DNA of 55,465 nt from assembly GCA_934630375.1 (NCBI GenBank), contig CAKTVQ010000010.1:1-55465 (forward strand), in the 5' to 3' direction. Every line of letters starts with the position of its first letter. The stretch's first letter is position 1. Origin of the DNA: an uncultured Collinsella sp. Its GTDB lineage: Bacteria > Actinomycetota > Coriobacteriia > Coriobacteriales > Coriobacteriaceae. Below the pieces are notes generated by a model. That model did no database searches and was not told the DNA's origin. It was given only the letters and a program-made list of their open reading frames with translations. A program made the translations under genes and the position numbers. Shown one piece after another: positions 35,849 to 44,149 of the stretch.

Positions 35849-37231
35849 CTACGCGGGAAGCCCGCTCAGGCGCTTGGACTCGTGCGCGGCGAGCGCAATG
35901 GAGATGATGCCGGTAATGGCATCGGCCACCACCAGGGCGATCCACACGCCCTCGACACCCATCATGTTGCCGAGGAGGTACATAAGCGGCACCGAGCAGA
36001 TCACATAGCGAAGCAGGCCCGTAAACGTGGCGACACCCACCTTCTCGACCGCCTGGAAATACATCGACATGGTCATGGCAAGATAGCCTAGGGCAACAGC
36101 CAGGATGACAGTACGCGTGGCGTTGGCGGCAACCTCAACGAGCGCAGGATCGCTGCCGGCAAAGAAGGCGCACACCGGGGTGGCGGCAAGCCAGAGCGCG
36201 ACGGTGACCAGCGCCAGCGTCACAACCTGGTACTTAAGCGTGCAAGAGAGCGTCTCCTTAAGGCGTGCCCAAGCCTTTGCGCCGGCGTTGAAGGCAGCGA
36301 TGGGCTGCAGACCGTAGGAGAAGCACTGGGCAACCATCATGGTAATGTAGAGGATGTAGCCGTTGATCACGCCAAAGGCTGCGATGTAGAGCGAGCCCGT
36401 GTCGCCGCCGAGCGAACCCAAAAGCGAGTTGGCAACGGTATTAAAGATAAAGGTCGCGCCCTGGACCAGGAAGAACGGGAAGCCGATCTTGAAGATCTGG
36501 CCGCAGATGGCGAGGTCGAGCTTAAGGTCGGCAGGGTTAATCTGGAGCTGGGACTTTTTGCCCCCGATGAACCAGAAGATACCGATGGCCCAGATGCCGA
36601 TGGAAAGCCCGTAGTACACGCCGGCGCCCATAACGCCAAACTTGAGCACAAACGTGGAAAGCGCGAGCCAGCAGATGGCGACGATAGCCGAAACGGTCAT
36701 GAGGTTGGCCTGGATCTGGACCTTCTCATCCACACGCATCACAGCGGTGATCATCTGGCCAATGACCGTGAGCGGCAGCAGCACGGCGAAGGTGCGCACG
36801 CCGGCAACGGTATCGGCCATGATGTCGGGCGTGGCGCCAAAGAATGCGCAGATGGGCTCGGTAAACACGGCCATCACCACGGCAAGCAGCACACTCACGA
36901 TCGTGGTGAGCCAAAAGCCCTGGCTAAAAGCCTTGCTTGCGCCCTTGATGTCGCCGGCACCCAAAAGGTTGCCCACCACGGCGGGCACGCCGGTGCCAAA
37001 CAGGTTGCCAAAGGCCAGGTTGATGTACTCGACCGACATGATGATCGAGACGCAGGCCAGGCCGTGGGCACCCAGGCCCCAACCCATCACGAGTCCTTCG
37101 AGGACCACCATGATGATCTGGGCGAGCATGCCCTGGCCGGTGACGATGGTGTACTTACGCACCAGGCCGGGAATCGGTTGGGAGGCGAGCTCGCGCTCCT
37201 CCTCCACAGCAGCGGTTACTTCTTCTGCCAT
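35849..37231 (-). CDS. MATE family efflux transporter
   Basis: Membrane exporter of 460 residues with twelve expected helices. The two halves begin with the related segments MAQIIMVVLEGLVMGWGLGAHGLACVSI and ILYITMMVAQCFSYGLQPIAAFNAGAKAW, each holding the polar positions usual for NorM/DinF/MepA proteins. GTGVPAVVGNLLGAGD (about 85) is a family motif. ATG at 37231 follows GGGGAGAAC; the frame is open to 37309 without a better start. It is separated by 87 nt from the amidohydrolase upstream, so the two may be cotranscribed. The substrate is unknown. Confidence 0.9.
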   Translation of the reverse strand: MAEEVTAAVEEERELASQPIPGLVRKYTIVTGQGMLAQIIMVVLEGLVMGWGLGAHGLACVSIIMSVEYINLAFGNLFGTGVPAVVGNLLGAGDIKGASKAFSQGFWLTTIVSVLLAVVMAVFTEPICAFFGATPDIMADTVAGVRTFAVLLPLTVIGQMITAVMRVDEKVQIQANLMTVSAIVAICWLALSTFVLKFGVMGAGVYYGLSIGIWAIGIFWFIGGKKSQLQINPADLKLDLAICGQIFKIGFPFFLVQGATFIFNTVANSLLGSLGGDTGSLYIAAFGVINGYILYITMMVAQCFSYGLQPIAAFNAGAKAWARLKETLSCTLKYQVVTLALVTVALWLAATPVCAFFAGSDPALVEVAANATRTVILAVALGYLAMTMSMYFQAVEKVGVATFTGLLRYVICSVPLMYLLGNMMGVEGVWIALVVADAITGIISIALAAHESKRLSGLPA

Positions 37232-37318
37232 TGTTCTCCCCTTTCCTTGAGAGAGTAGTGCTGAATGGATGTCAGGCGGCTGACAACTGGCACCAAACCG
37301 CCCAATCAAACGATGGCG

Positions 37319-38947
37319 CTATGCCTCAAAGACCACCTTGCCGGCGATCATCGTGAGGGCTGCGGTAGCCTCGAGCACCTCGGCCGGCTCGCAATCAAAG
37401 AGGTTGCGATCGAGCACGCAGATATCTGCCTGTTTGCCGCACGCGAGCGTGCCGATGCGGTCCTCGGCATGCATGGCGTAGGCGCTGCCATAAGTGTAAG
37501 CGCGCAGAGCCTCGGCCATGGTAATGCGCTCCTGGGGGAACCAGCCCTCAGGGTTGGAGCCGTCCTCGAGCATGCGGAAGACCGCGCCGTACACCTCCTC
37601 CATGGGCTCCAAGCCCACAACGGGGAAGTCACTGCCCAGGTGCACCACGGCACCGCTGGCAAGCAGGCTATGCAGGGGCCACGAAAGCGCAGCGCGCTCG
37701 GGGCCCACGGCATCGTCCTTGGCAAGGTCAGCCATATCGAGCAGCATGTGCCACGGCTGCATGCCAGGGCATATACCCAGCTCGGCATAGCGCGGCAGAT
37801 CCTCGGGCTGAACCGTCTCGTTGTGCTCCATGGAGTGGCGACAATCCTGCTTGCCATGCAAGCGCTCGCCCTCCTCAAAACAATCGAGCACAAAACGCAC
37901 CGAGCGATCACCAATCGTATGGATGCGCGTGTCAACGCCCCATTCTTGCGCCCTGAGGATGGCAGCACGGATGCGCTCTGGCTCCTCCGCGGGCTCACCG
38001 CAGGTATCGGGCGCATTGCTATAGGGTTCAAGCATCCAAGCGGTGTGGTCGGAGCACACGCCATCAAGAAACTGCTTAAAACCGTGCCACTCCACCTGCG
38101 TACCCGGGAAGGCGTATTTCTCCTTGATCTGCTCGAGCGTTAAGGACTCGTTTTCGAACAGATCGGTGTACAGGAACACGCGCAGTGGCAAGTCGCCCTT
38201 GGCATTAAGACCTGCCAACACCGCATACGGGTTTTCCATGCTCACAAACGTAGGATTGACCATGCCGACCGTAGTGATTCCCAGGGCATTGGCGCGCCGG
38301 GCGGTTTTTGCAAACGACGCGTCAACAACCTCGGGCGCTGGATCGTAGACCTCGTCCATAAAGAAGGCGCCGGCGTTGTTGGAAAACACGCCCGTCAGAT
38401 TGCCCTCGGCATCCTTAAGGATCTTGCCGCCTGCGGGATCGGGCGTCTGCGAAGTTACTCCCACCTTGTTGATGGCGCAGGTATTGGCACTAAAGGTATG
38501 CAGGTCAACCTGCTGCAGAAAGACCGGGCGGTCAGAGATGTACTCATCGATCATCGCGGCTGTGGGCATCTCGGGGACATCCCACTGGAACTGGATAATC
38601 TGGCAGCCCAGAATCCACTCGTTATCGGGATGGTCGGCCGCAAACGCCACGACACGTTCCATTGCCATCTCAAAACTGGTGCAGTCGATGAGGTTGACGG
38701 CAAAATCGGGGTCGGTCATGAACGCGCCCTGGGCAAAATGCGTGTGCGAGTCGATCAGGCCAGGCATGACGAGCTGGTCGCCAAAGTCGCGCACCTCGGT
38801 ATCGGGGCCGATAAACGGTGCCAGGTGGGCATCGTCACCGCAGGCAACAATTTTATCGCCCCGCACGGCAACGCCGCCCTTAAACGGCTCGAGCCCATCG
38901 CCGGTAAAGACGGCGTTGCTCTTGATAACTACATCAGCCTTGTCCAT
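37319..38947 (-). CDS. YtcJ-type amidohydrolase
   Basis: Metal-dependent hydrolase of 542 residues (Amidohydro_3 class). The metal-binding MPGLIDSHTHFAQGAF (about 62) holds the H-x-H pair; later ligands are probably in DTRIHTIGDRSVR (His about 330), CRHSMEHNE (about 352) and the Asp of LGSDFPVVG (about 430). The composite beta-sandwich starts VVIKSNAVFTGDGLEP and ends ADICVLDRNLFDCEP. GAGGAGG precedes ATG at 38947. The family includes N-substituted formamide deformylase and many unknown amidases. Hydrolysis of an amide linked to agmatine/putrescine metabolism is only suggested by position. Confidence 0.87.
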   Translation of the reverse strand: MDKADVVIKSNAVFTGDGLEPFKGGVAVRGDKIVACGDDAHLAPFIGPDTEVRDFGDQLVMPGLIDSHTHFAQGAFMTDPDFAVNLIDCTSFEMAMERVVAFAADHPDNEWILGCQIIQFQWDVPEMPTAAMIDEYISDRPVFLQQVDLHTFSANTCAINKVGVTSQTPDPAGGKILKDAEGNLTGVFSNNAGAFFMDEVYDPAPEVVDASFAKTARRANALGITTVGMVNPTFVSMENPYAVLAGLNAKGDLPLRVFLYTDLFENESLTLEQIKEKYAFPGTQVEWHGFKQFLDGVCSDHTAWMLEPYSNAPDTCGEPAEEPERIRAAILRAQEWGVDTRIHTIGDRSVRFVLDCFEEGERLHGKQDCRHSMEHNETVQPEDLPRYAELGICPGMQPWHMLLDMADLAKDDAVGPERAALSWPLHSLLASGAVVHLGSDFPVVGLEPMEEVYGAVFRMLEDGSNPEGWFPQERITMAEALRAYTYGSAYAMHAEDRIGTLACGKQADICVLDRNLFDCEPAEVLEATAALTMIAGKVVFEA

Positions 38948-39150
38948 GTGAGCCTCCTCAGGCATCTTTGGTTGCAACGCGGACGCACCGCCCGCGTGGG
39001 CACTCGGTTGGGAGCGTAGCGCTCCCGCATCGGCGCGTGCCTACAAGCCGTGCTCGGACGTCTGTCCCGCGTCCGCGGCTTCGCGCTACACCCATTGATA
39101 CACAGGGGCAAATCCGTGCCAAGGCCAGGGACCGCAAACGGTCAGTTTAA

Positions 39151-39180
39151 GCAGGTTTACACGCTTTACCTGCAGGTTTA
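39151..39180. promoter_or_regulatory. GCAGGTTTAC/CCTGCAGGTTTA motif upstream of the amidohydrolase
   Basis: GCAGGTTTAC (39151-39160) is followed by CCTGCAGGTTTA (39169-39180), 18-20 nt apart. CCTGCAGG is a perfect palindrome. A related AAACCCGCAGGTC lies at about 46947. The rest of 38948-39262 holds no gene. Confidence 0.35.
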
Positions 39181-39262
39181 TTGTCTGAGATTATTACCGC
39201 TTCATTACGCCCAACGGTATGGCCGCCCACACGGCAAGACCCGCATGCGAGGAAGAATGGGG

Positions 39263-40255
39263 CTAGGAACGCCAAAAGGTATCTATGAGGTCATCTCGGT
39301 TGGAGACACCGCTTTTAACGTAGATGCGATGCAAGTGCGCCTTGACCGTGCCAGGGCTGATGACCAACTCGCTGGCGATGTTTTGGGCGTCGTTGCCCTT
39401 CAGCAGCAGCGTGAGCACCTCCTGCTCGCGCCGCGACAGCTTATGGGCATCGGCATAGATCACCACACGCGATGCGAGGTCGTCCTCAGAGCTTGCGCTC
39501 TGGGCCGCCACGTCCTCATCGGCACGCGGATGACGGGCATACACGCGCAGGATATGGCTAAACTGGCAAAAGAGTTGGACCGCGCATACCACGAGCAGCA
39601 CGTTTTCGGAGATATTGCGCTCGGACAGATACCACAAAAAGAGGCTGATGACGGGGTTTTGAGAGTCGGGGCGGCAGAGCAAAATCATGTAGGTGTCCTC
39701 GGCGATTACGCAAAACGCAAGAACGAGGGCCACCTTCCAAAAGAGCTTTGAGCGGTCGAGGTCCAGCTTCTCAACACGCGTGGCCCTGTGTCGGTAATGC
39801 CAGGCGGCATAGGCAAGACATCCCACATTGCCCAGATCACGCGTGAGCCAAAAGAGATACTGTTGCACCTCTCCGGCAGCGCCGCTGCGAGGCACCAGCA
39901 GCAATTGCAAGATTGAAAACGGCACGATAGCGAGCCCGAGCATGCGCGACGTCGGCCTTTTGCGCAAGCGTGCAAACATCCACAGCACAATGCAAGCATA
40001 GATGGCAATACCGAGCACGCAGCGCAGCAAGGGGTGCTGCAGCGGCTCGCTAAAGGTAACGGCGTAGTCATATTTGAGCCGAGTGTACTCGTCAAAAAAG
40101 ATGACTGACATATCGAGCATGTAGAGCAAAAAACCCGCCGCGGCCACGAGGCTGTCGCGACGGCGCGTCATGAGCCAAACCACCAATGCCACGGCACTGG
40201 TCACCAGAGCCACACCCATGATAATCGTGGTGTAGATATAGAACGCGAAACTCAT
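39263..40255 (-). CDS. membrane-anchored LuxR regulator, AguR-like, copy 1
   Basis: A 330-residue protein whose first 220 residues hold about seven hydrophobic segments (starting YIYTTIIMGVALVTSAVALVVWL), followed by a LuxR helix-turn-helix (LSRREQEVLTLLLKGNDAQNIASELVISPGTVKAHLHRIYVKSGV, about 268-312). In Lactococcus, Streptococcus and Enterococcus the agmatine regulator AguR has this same membrane-plus-LuxR design. It is a paralogue of the protein at 47117-48082 and resembles it in length, layout and the WYLSERNISENV / LYLSERNFSENV segment. Agmatine or putrescine sensing is an inference from these facts. Confidence 0.88.
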   Translation of the reverse strand: MSFAFYIYTTIIMGVALVTSAVALVVWLMTRRRDSLVAAAGFLLYMLDMSVIFFDEYTRLKYDYAVTFSEPLQHPLLRCVLGIAIYACIVLWMFARLRKRPTSRMLGLAIVPFSILQLLLVPRSGAAGEVQQYLFWLTRDLGNVGCLAYAAWHYRHRATRVEKLDLDRSKLFWKVALVLAFCVIAEDTYMILLCRPDSQNPVISLFLWYLSERNISENVLLVVCAVQLFCQFSHILRVYARHPRADEDVAAQSASSEDDLASRVVIYADAHKLSRREQEVLTLLLKGNDAQNIASELVISPGTVKAHLHRIYVKSGVSNRDDLIDTFWRS

Positions 40256-40327
40256 GCCCGCCTCCCCTGTCTAGATGCTGTGAGGATGTTGACAGATTCT
40301 TTGCCGCAAGATTAGACTCACCGATTA

Positions 40328-40365
40328 AACGTACTGTATCGTTTAGATAAACAAGCTGTGTCTCA
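40328..40365. promoter_or_regulatory. TAAACG-N8-CGTTTA palindrome in the luxR/APC-side promoter
   Basis: TAAACGTACTGTATCGTTTA is an inverted repeat within 40326-40346, flanked by two CTCACCGAT direct repeats. It lies between the divergent membrane LuxR gene and the small ORF at 40384. Confidence 0.45.
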
Positions 40366-40383
40366 CCGATGAAAGGAGATGCC

Positions 40384-40575
40384 ATGACACCGATCGCTCC
40401 GCTCAAGATGCTCGTCGCGCCCGCCGCCAAGGCCATCACCCGACTCGGTTCTTCCATGACCTACGACGATGTCCCCTGCGCCGTTGAGGCGCGTTCGGAC
40501 AGCTGCCCCTACCTGGGCCACGTCCCCTACTTTGCACCCAAGCTCGCATCTGATCCCGAGCAGCGCGAGCAGTAA
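40384..40575 (+). CDS. small hypothetical protein (63 residues)
   Basis: The ORF begins ATG 6 nt after AAAGGAG, a strong ribosome site, and ends with a charged tail (ASDPEQREQ). The first half is basic and amphipathic (TPIAPLKMLVAPAAKAITRL); the second half has two Cys (VPCAV and DSCPYLGHVPYF). It has no signal peptide or known domain that I recognise. It is divergent from the AguR-like gene and converges with the APC gene. Good ribosome site and coding-like base use support it, but function is unknown. Confidence 0.6.
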   Translation: MTPIAPLKMLVAPAAKAITRLGSSMTYDDVPCAVEARSDSCPYLGHVPYFAPKLASDPEQREQ

Positions 40576-40610
40576 TCCAAGATGCATCTAGCACCGCGCA
40601 ACTCGCGGCG

Positions 40611-42020
40611 CTACTGTTTTGGTGCAAAGCGACCTGTCCCCCTTGCGCCAACGCCGGGATTGTCGATGCTGCGGCCGCGGCGCGATATGAGGCGCGAAAC
40701 CTCGCCCAGCAACACGCCGATCACCACACCCAAGAGGATCGGCAACTTTGACATCTCGGCGGGCGAGCTGTTAAGCGGCACGATTGTCGCAACAATCGAA
40801 AGCACGAGTTCTACCACCGGCACCGCAAGCGCTACCGCAAGCACCTTGCCCTCGAAGGGCGCGCGAAACACCCGCGGGCGGTCGTCGTATTTACGCAGGC
40901 GCCAAAACGCCGGGAACATCGGGATATAGCTCATGAGCAGAAAGACGACGTTCATCGAGAAGAAGACCCAAAAGACGTCGGAACCTTCGCCCAGCGGAAT
41001 CTGAAGTAGCAGCACCAAGCTGGCAAAACAACCGTTAATGAGTGCCGAGCCATTAGGCATGCCGGTCTTCTTGGACACCAGCGCAAAGGGGCGCGGCATG
41101 TTACCATGGCGCGCGGCATAGCTCGCCACGTTGTTGACGCCAAAACTCCAGCAGATCATGTTGGCGAACAGCGTCACCAAAAAGGCCATGCCCACGACCA
41201 TCGTCAGCGGGTGAGCGCGCCCCACCATGGCGGCAACCGCGTCCACAATGCCCGAATCGAGTGAAAGCTGCTCGGTGGGAACCGCGGCTCCAATACCGAT
41301 GCCACAGATAATGTAGATCGCCGCGATGGCAACGCCACCGGCGGTAACCGCCTTGGGGATATCGCGCGACGGGTTTTTCATCGTGCTGGCAAAGGTCGCG
41401 ACCACCTCAAAGCCCATAAAGTTGAATAGGATGATCGATAGGTATGTCAATGAATTGGTGTCGCCCAGATCTGGAATGAAAGTCTTGAGCGACATATCGT
41501 TGGCAAAGCCGTTGTTGCAGGCAAACCAGATGCCGACGATTCCCACCACGGCGGTAATGAGCACCTTGATGACGGCGCCGCCATCCATGACCCAATCGGC
41601 CTCGGCCACCGGCTGCATTGCCATGACCGTGACGCCCCACACAAAGGCAAGCTCGATGGCAATTCGGACCCCAAGCGAAAATTCGATGCCCCATACCGCA
41701 TTGATGACACTGGGAAACATGCAGGCGATACTTGCTACCCACAGTGGAAAGTTGACCCAATAGCACCAGGAGCAGCGGGCGCCCCAACGGTCGCCCAAGC
41801 CCAGGCGAACCCAATCGTACAGGCCGCCCTCGGAATCGAACGCCGTACCGAGCTCGGCCACCACCAGGCCATAGGGAAGCAAAAACGTAATGATGAGGAA
41901 AATCCACCAGAAGAACTGCACGTTACCCATGGCAGATGCCGGAGCGGCCGCCTCGATGGTAAAGACAACGCAGATAACCGAGAGGATGACCTCGAACAGG
42001 GAGAACTTTTTACCTGCCAC
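40611..42020 (-). CDS. APC family amino acid/polyamine antiporter, copy 1
   Basis: Twelve-helix transporter of 469 residues. It resembles the agmatine/putrescine and glutamate/GABA antiporters: the conserved N-terminal EAAAPASAMGNVQFFWWIFLIITFLLPYGLVVAELG (about 24-59), GGLYDWVRLGLGDRWGARCSWCYWVNFPLW, and NFMGFEVVATFASTMKNPSRDIPKAV in the middle. GTG at 42020 follows AGGGGGAG and overlaps the stop of a small upstream ORF. Similar in layout to the transporter at 44150. Most likely it exchanges agmatine for putrescine or a related pair. Confidence 0.87.
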   Translation of the reverse strand: MAGKKFSLFEVILSVICVVFTIEAAAPASAMGNVQFFWWIFLIITFLLPYGLVVAELGTAFDSEGGLYDWVRLGLGDRWGARCSWCYWVNFPLWVASIACMFPSVINAVWGIEFSLGVRIAIELAFVWGVTVMAMQPVAEADWVMDGGAVIKVLITAVVGIVGIWFACNNGFANDMSLKTFIPDLGDTNSLTYLSIILFNFMGFEVVATFASTMKNPSRDIPKAVTAGGVAIAAIYIICGIGIGAAVPTEQLSLDSGIVDAVAAMVGRAHPLTMVVGMAFLVTLFANMICWSFGVNNVASYAARHGNMPRPFALVSKKTGMPNGSALINGCFASLVLLLQIPLGEGSDVFWVFFSMNVVFLLMSYIPMFPAFWRLRKYDDRPRVFRAPFEGKVLAVALAVPVVELVLSIVATIVPLNSSPAEMSKLPILLGVVIGVLLGEVSRLISRRGRSIDNPGVGARGTGRFAPKQ

Positions 42021-42192
42021 GGCACGCTCCCCCTACAGCAAAAAGGATGGCATCTGCACCGAAGGCGCAGCCCAAGGTAGGGTTGCAGGCCGCGTCACCG
42101 GTACAGGTGCCATCCCAAAGAGAAGAGAGGGTGCAATTGTTGGACCAACGCTCGCGGAACAGGCGCGTGTAGATAACGATACGCTGGTACAT
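42010..42192 (-). CDS. small Cys-rich ORF overlapping the APC gene start
   Basis: Sixty codons from ATG at 42192 (GGAG 5-6 nt upstream) end inside the first codons of the APC gene, so translation could be coupled. The N-terminus is basic (MYQRIVIYTRLFRERW). The rest has five Cys (NNCTLSS, WDGTCTGDAACNPT, LGCAFGAD, GGACRGR). It could be a leader that couples translation, a small structural peptide, or chance. I recognise no family. No modification enzymes of a RiPP system are nearby. Confidence 0.4.
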   Translation of the reverse strand: MYQRIVIYTRLFRERWSNNCTLSSLWDGTCTGDAACNPTLGCAFGADAILFAVGGACRGR

Positions 42193-42240
42193 AGATACTC
42201 CGATCAAACCGGTCGCGCTCGCAACCGGAAACTATCAGCA

Positions 42241-42323
42241 ATTGAATACGCGTCTGACCTGGGAAATTCAAGCGAACAATTGGCCTAACCCGCAATAAAT
42301 CCCAGGTCAGACGCGTACTCAAT
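42241..42323. repeat. 24-nt inverted repeat upstream of the small ORF and APC copy 1
   Basis: Arms 42241-42264 and 42300-42323 match at 23 of 24 positions (ATTGARTACGCGTCTGACCT onward). The loop is 35 nt. It lies between the aguA copy 2 terminator and the small Cys-rich ORF. Confidence 0.75.
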
Positions 42324-42330
42324 CAAAGAA

Positions 42331-42368
42331 AAAGGGCACTCCGAAGTGGAGGCAACGGAGTGCCCAAA
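42331..42368 (-). terminator. terminator of the agmatine operon
   Basis: GGGCACTCCG (42334-42343) pairs with CGGAGTGCCC (42356-42365); on the minus strand the stem is followed by TTTTTC, the form expected for a terminator of aguA copy 2. Confidence 0.8.
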
Positions 42369-42457
42369 GAAAACCCAACCGACCAAGACATCAAGCAGCA
42401 GCCCATCAATGCCCCGAGATGGGACGACACGCCACCTGTCCGATTGATCGGCTGGGT

Positions 42458-42655
42458 TTTCGAGGTGCCCCAGGTCGCCGCGAAAGAGGAGCGAAGCGTA
42501 CTTTGGTACGCGAGCGACGGTTTGAGCGGCGAGATGGGGTGCCTCGGAAAGCCAGACGTTTACTCGGCGTGCTCAGGTGCGCCAGATTGGCGCGAACGAG
42601 GAGCGTAGCGTACTGACGCTACGTAAGCGACGAGTGAACGCCAAGGTGGCGTGCC
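42458..42655 (-). repeat. two structured GAGGAGCG-type repeats after aguA copy 2 (family B)
   Basis: Two imperfect copies of about 90 nt (around 42458-42546 and 42569-42655). Each shares GCGAA.GAGGAGCG.AGCGTACT and AGCGACG, with a central small hairpin (for example CGTAGCG/CGCTACG). Each copy is bounded by its own outer pair: CGAGGTGCCCC with GGGGTGCCTCG, and CAGGTGCGCCA with TGGCGTGCCTG. The second copy ends 5 nt from the aguA stop, so they form its 3' untranslated region. Confidence 0.65.
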
Positions 42656-42659
42656 TGAG

Positions 42660-43865
42660 TTACGCCGAGGGTTCCTGCTGGGTAATGCAGTGGATGTTGC
42701 CGCCGCCGAAGACGACCTGCTCGGACTGAACGCCGACGCACTTGTAGACGCCCTCGCCCCAGACCTCGTCGTAGATCTTCTGGAGCGTGTCAACGGCCAG
42801 CTGGTCGTTCTCGTCGCCGTACTGCGGGACGATAACGCCGTGGTTGGTCACGAGGTAGTTCATGTAGGAGGCGATCAGCGGCTCGTCGGGGACGCGCGGC
42901 TCGGCGTTCTCGTCGGCGTCGATGGTGTCGCAGGAGGCCTGGTCCATGAACAGCGGGTTCACGGGCATGCAGAGCTTGTAGACCTTCATCTTGCGGCCCT
43001 TGGCGTCAACGGCGTTGGAGAGGGTCTCGTAGGCGGCGTGGCACTGCTCGTAGAACGGATACTCGGGATCGTCGGTCCAGATGCAGGCCATGACGCCCGG
43101 AGCGATGAACGTGGCGACGTCGTCGATGTGGCCGTTGGTCTCCTCGGGGTCGATGCCCTCCTTGACCCAGATGACCTTCTCGACACCCAGGTAATCCTTG
43201 AGGTGCTCGTCCATGTAGGCGCGAAGCTCCTCGCTCCAGGGCTCAAACTTCTTCTTGAACTTGGGCCAGATGGACTCGGGATCCTCTTCCTCCTCGAGCA
43301 CCGCAGAGCAGGTGCGGCCCGGGGAAAGCAGGCACTGGTCGGTCACGACAAGGGTGCCCTCGCCGTCGACGGTGATGGAGCCGCCCTCGAGGATCATGTC
43401 GTCGGGACGATAGCGGCGGCAGCCGGAGAGCTCAGCCATCTTAAGGGCGATCTGCTCGTCCTTGTCCCACGGGAAGTACAGGCCGTCAACAAGACCGCCA
43501 TAAGCGTTGAAGTGCCAGTGGTTGGCGCGCTTCTCGCCCTTGCCATTGATGACGTAGGTGGCGGCGGTGTCGCGGAACCAGGCGTCGTCGGTGGTCATCT
43601 CGATAACGGTGACGTTCTCGTCTTCCTCGAAGACGGCCTTGCAGTTGGCGTAGTCGGCCTGGTTGGCGCACATGGTGACCGGGGTGAACTCGGCGATGGC
43701 ACGAGCGATGGCGGCATACTGCTTCTGAGCCGGCTTGGCGCCGTGGGCCCAGGTATCGGTGCGGTGGGGCCAGCCCATCCACACGCGATCCTGCGGGGCG
43801 AACTCAGCGGGCATAAAGAAGCCGTCGGCCTTGGGGGTGGACTCGGACTCGGTGATCGTACGCAT
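42660..43865 (-). CDS. aguA: agmatine deiminase, copy 2
   Basis: Second agmatine-to-N-carbamoylputrescine enzyme, 401 residues. The catalytic Cys is in GGGNIHCITQQEP at the C-terminus; the N-terminus is PAEFAPQDRVWMGWPHRTDTW. Compared with copy 1 it has an extra 25-30 residue acidic stretch (about 205-235, VLEEEEDPESIWPKFKKKFEPW). GGAGG lies before ATG at 43865. It is the third gene of the set carbamoyltransferase - APC copy 2 - aguA copy 2, separated by 284 nt from the APC gene. Confidence 0.94.
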   Translation of the reverse strand: MRTITESESTPKADGFFMPAEFAPQDRVWMGWPHRTDTWAHGAKPAQKQYAAIARAIAEFTPVTMCANQADYANCKAVFEEDENVTVIEMTTDDAWFRDTAATYVINGKGEKRANHWHFNAYGGLVDGLYFPWDKDEQIALKMAELSGCRRYRPDDMILEGGSITVDGEGTLVVTDQCLLSPGRTCSAVLEEEEDPESIWPKFKKKFEPWSEELRAYMDEHLKDYLGVEKVIWVKEGIDPEETNGHIDDVATFIAPGVMACIWTDDPEYPFYEQCHAAYETLSNAVDAKGRKMKVYKLCMPVNPLFMDQASCDTIDADENAEPRVPDEPLIASYMNYLVTNHGVIVPQYGDENDQLAVDTLQKIYDEVWGEGVYKCVGVQSEQVVFGGGNIHCITQQEPSA

Positions 43866-44149
43866 AAGATTTCCTCCAAATCGAACGATCGCTTGCTGTG
43901 GGCGGGTTACCCGCAGCCTAAAACCAAGAGTGGAAGGCGCCCGTTCCCCGGCAAAGGTCGGGGCGCCCGGCGCCGGTTTTCACGGAGTCGCACCGGCAAG
44001 CGACGACGTAACCTGGTGCGCGGAGACAAGACGCACGAAGGATACGGAAGAGAGATTGGGGCGGGCGGTGGTTACCAGAGCAATCGCTCGCACCCACCCC
44101 AGGGAATGGTTAGAAGGTGAGGAGGGTTGGAGCCCCGGATCCGGGTGCT

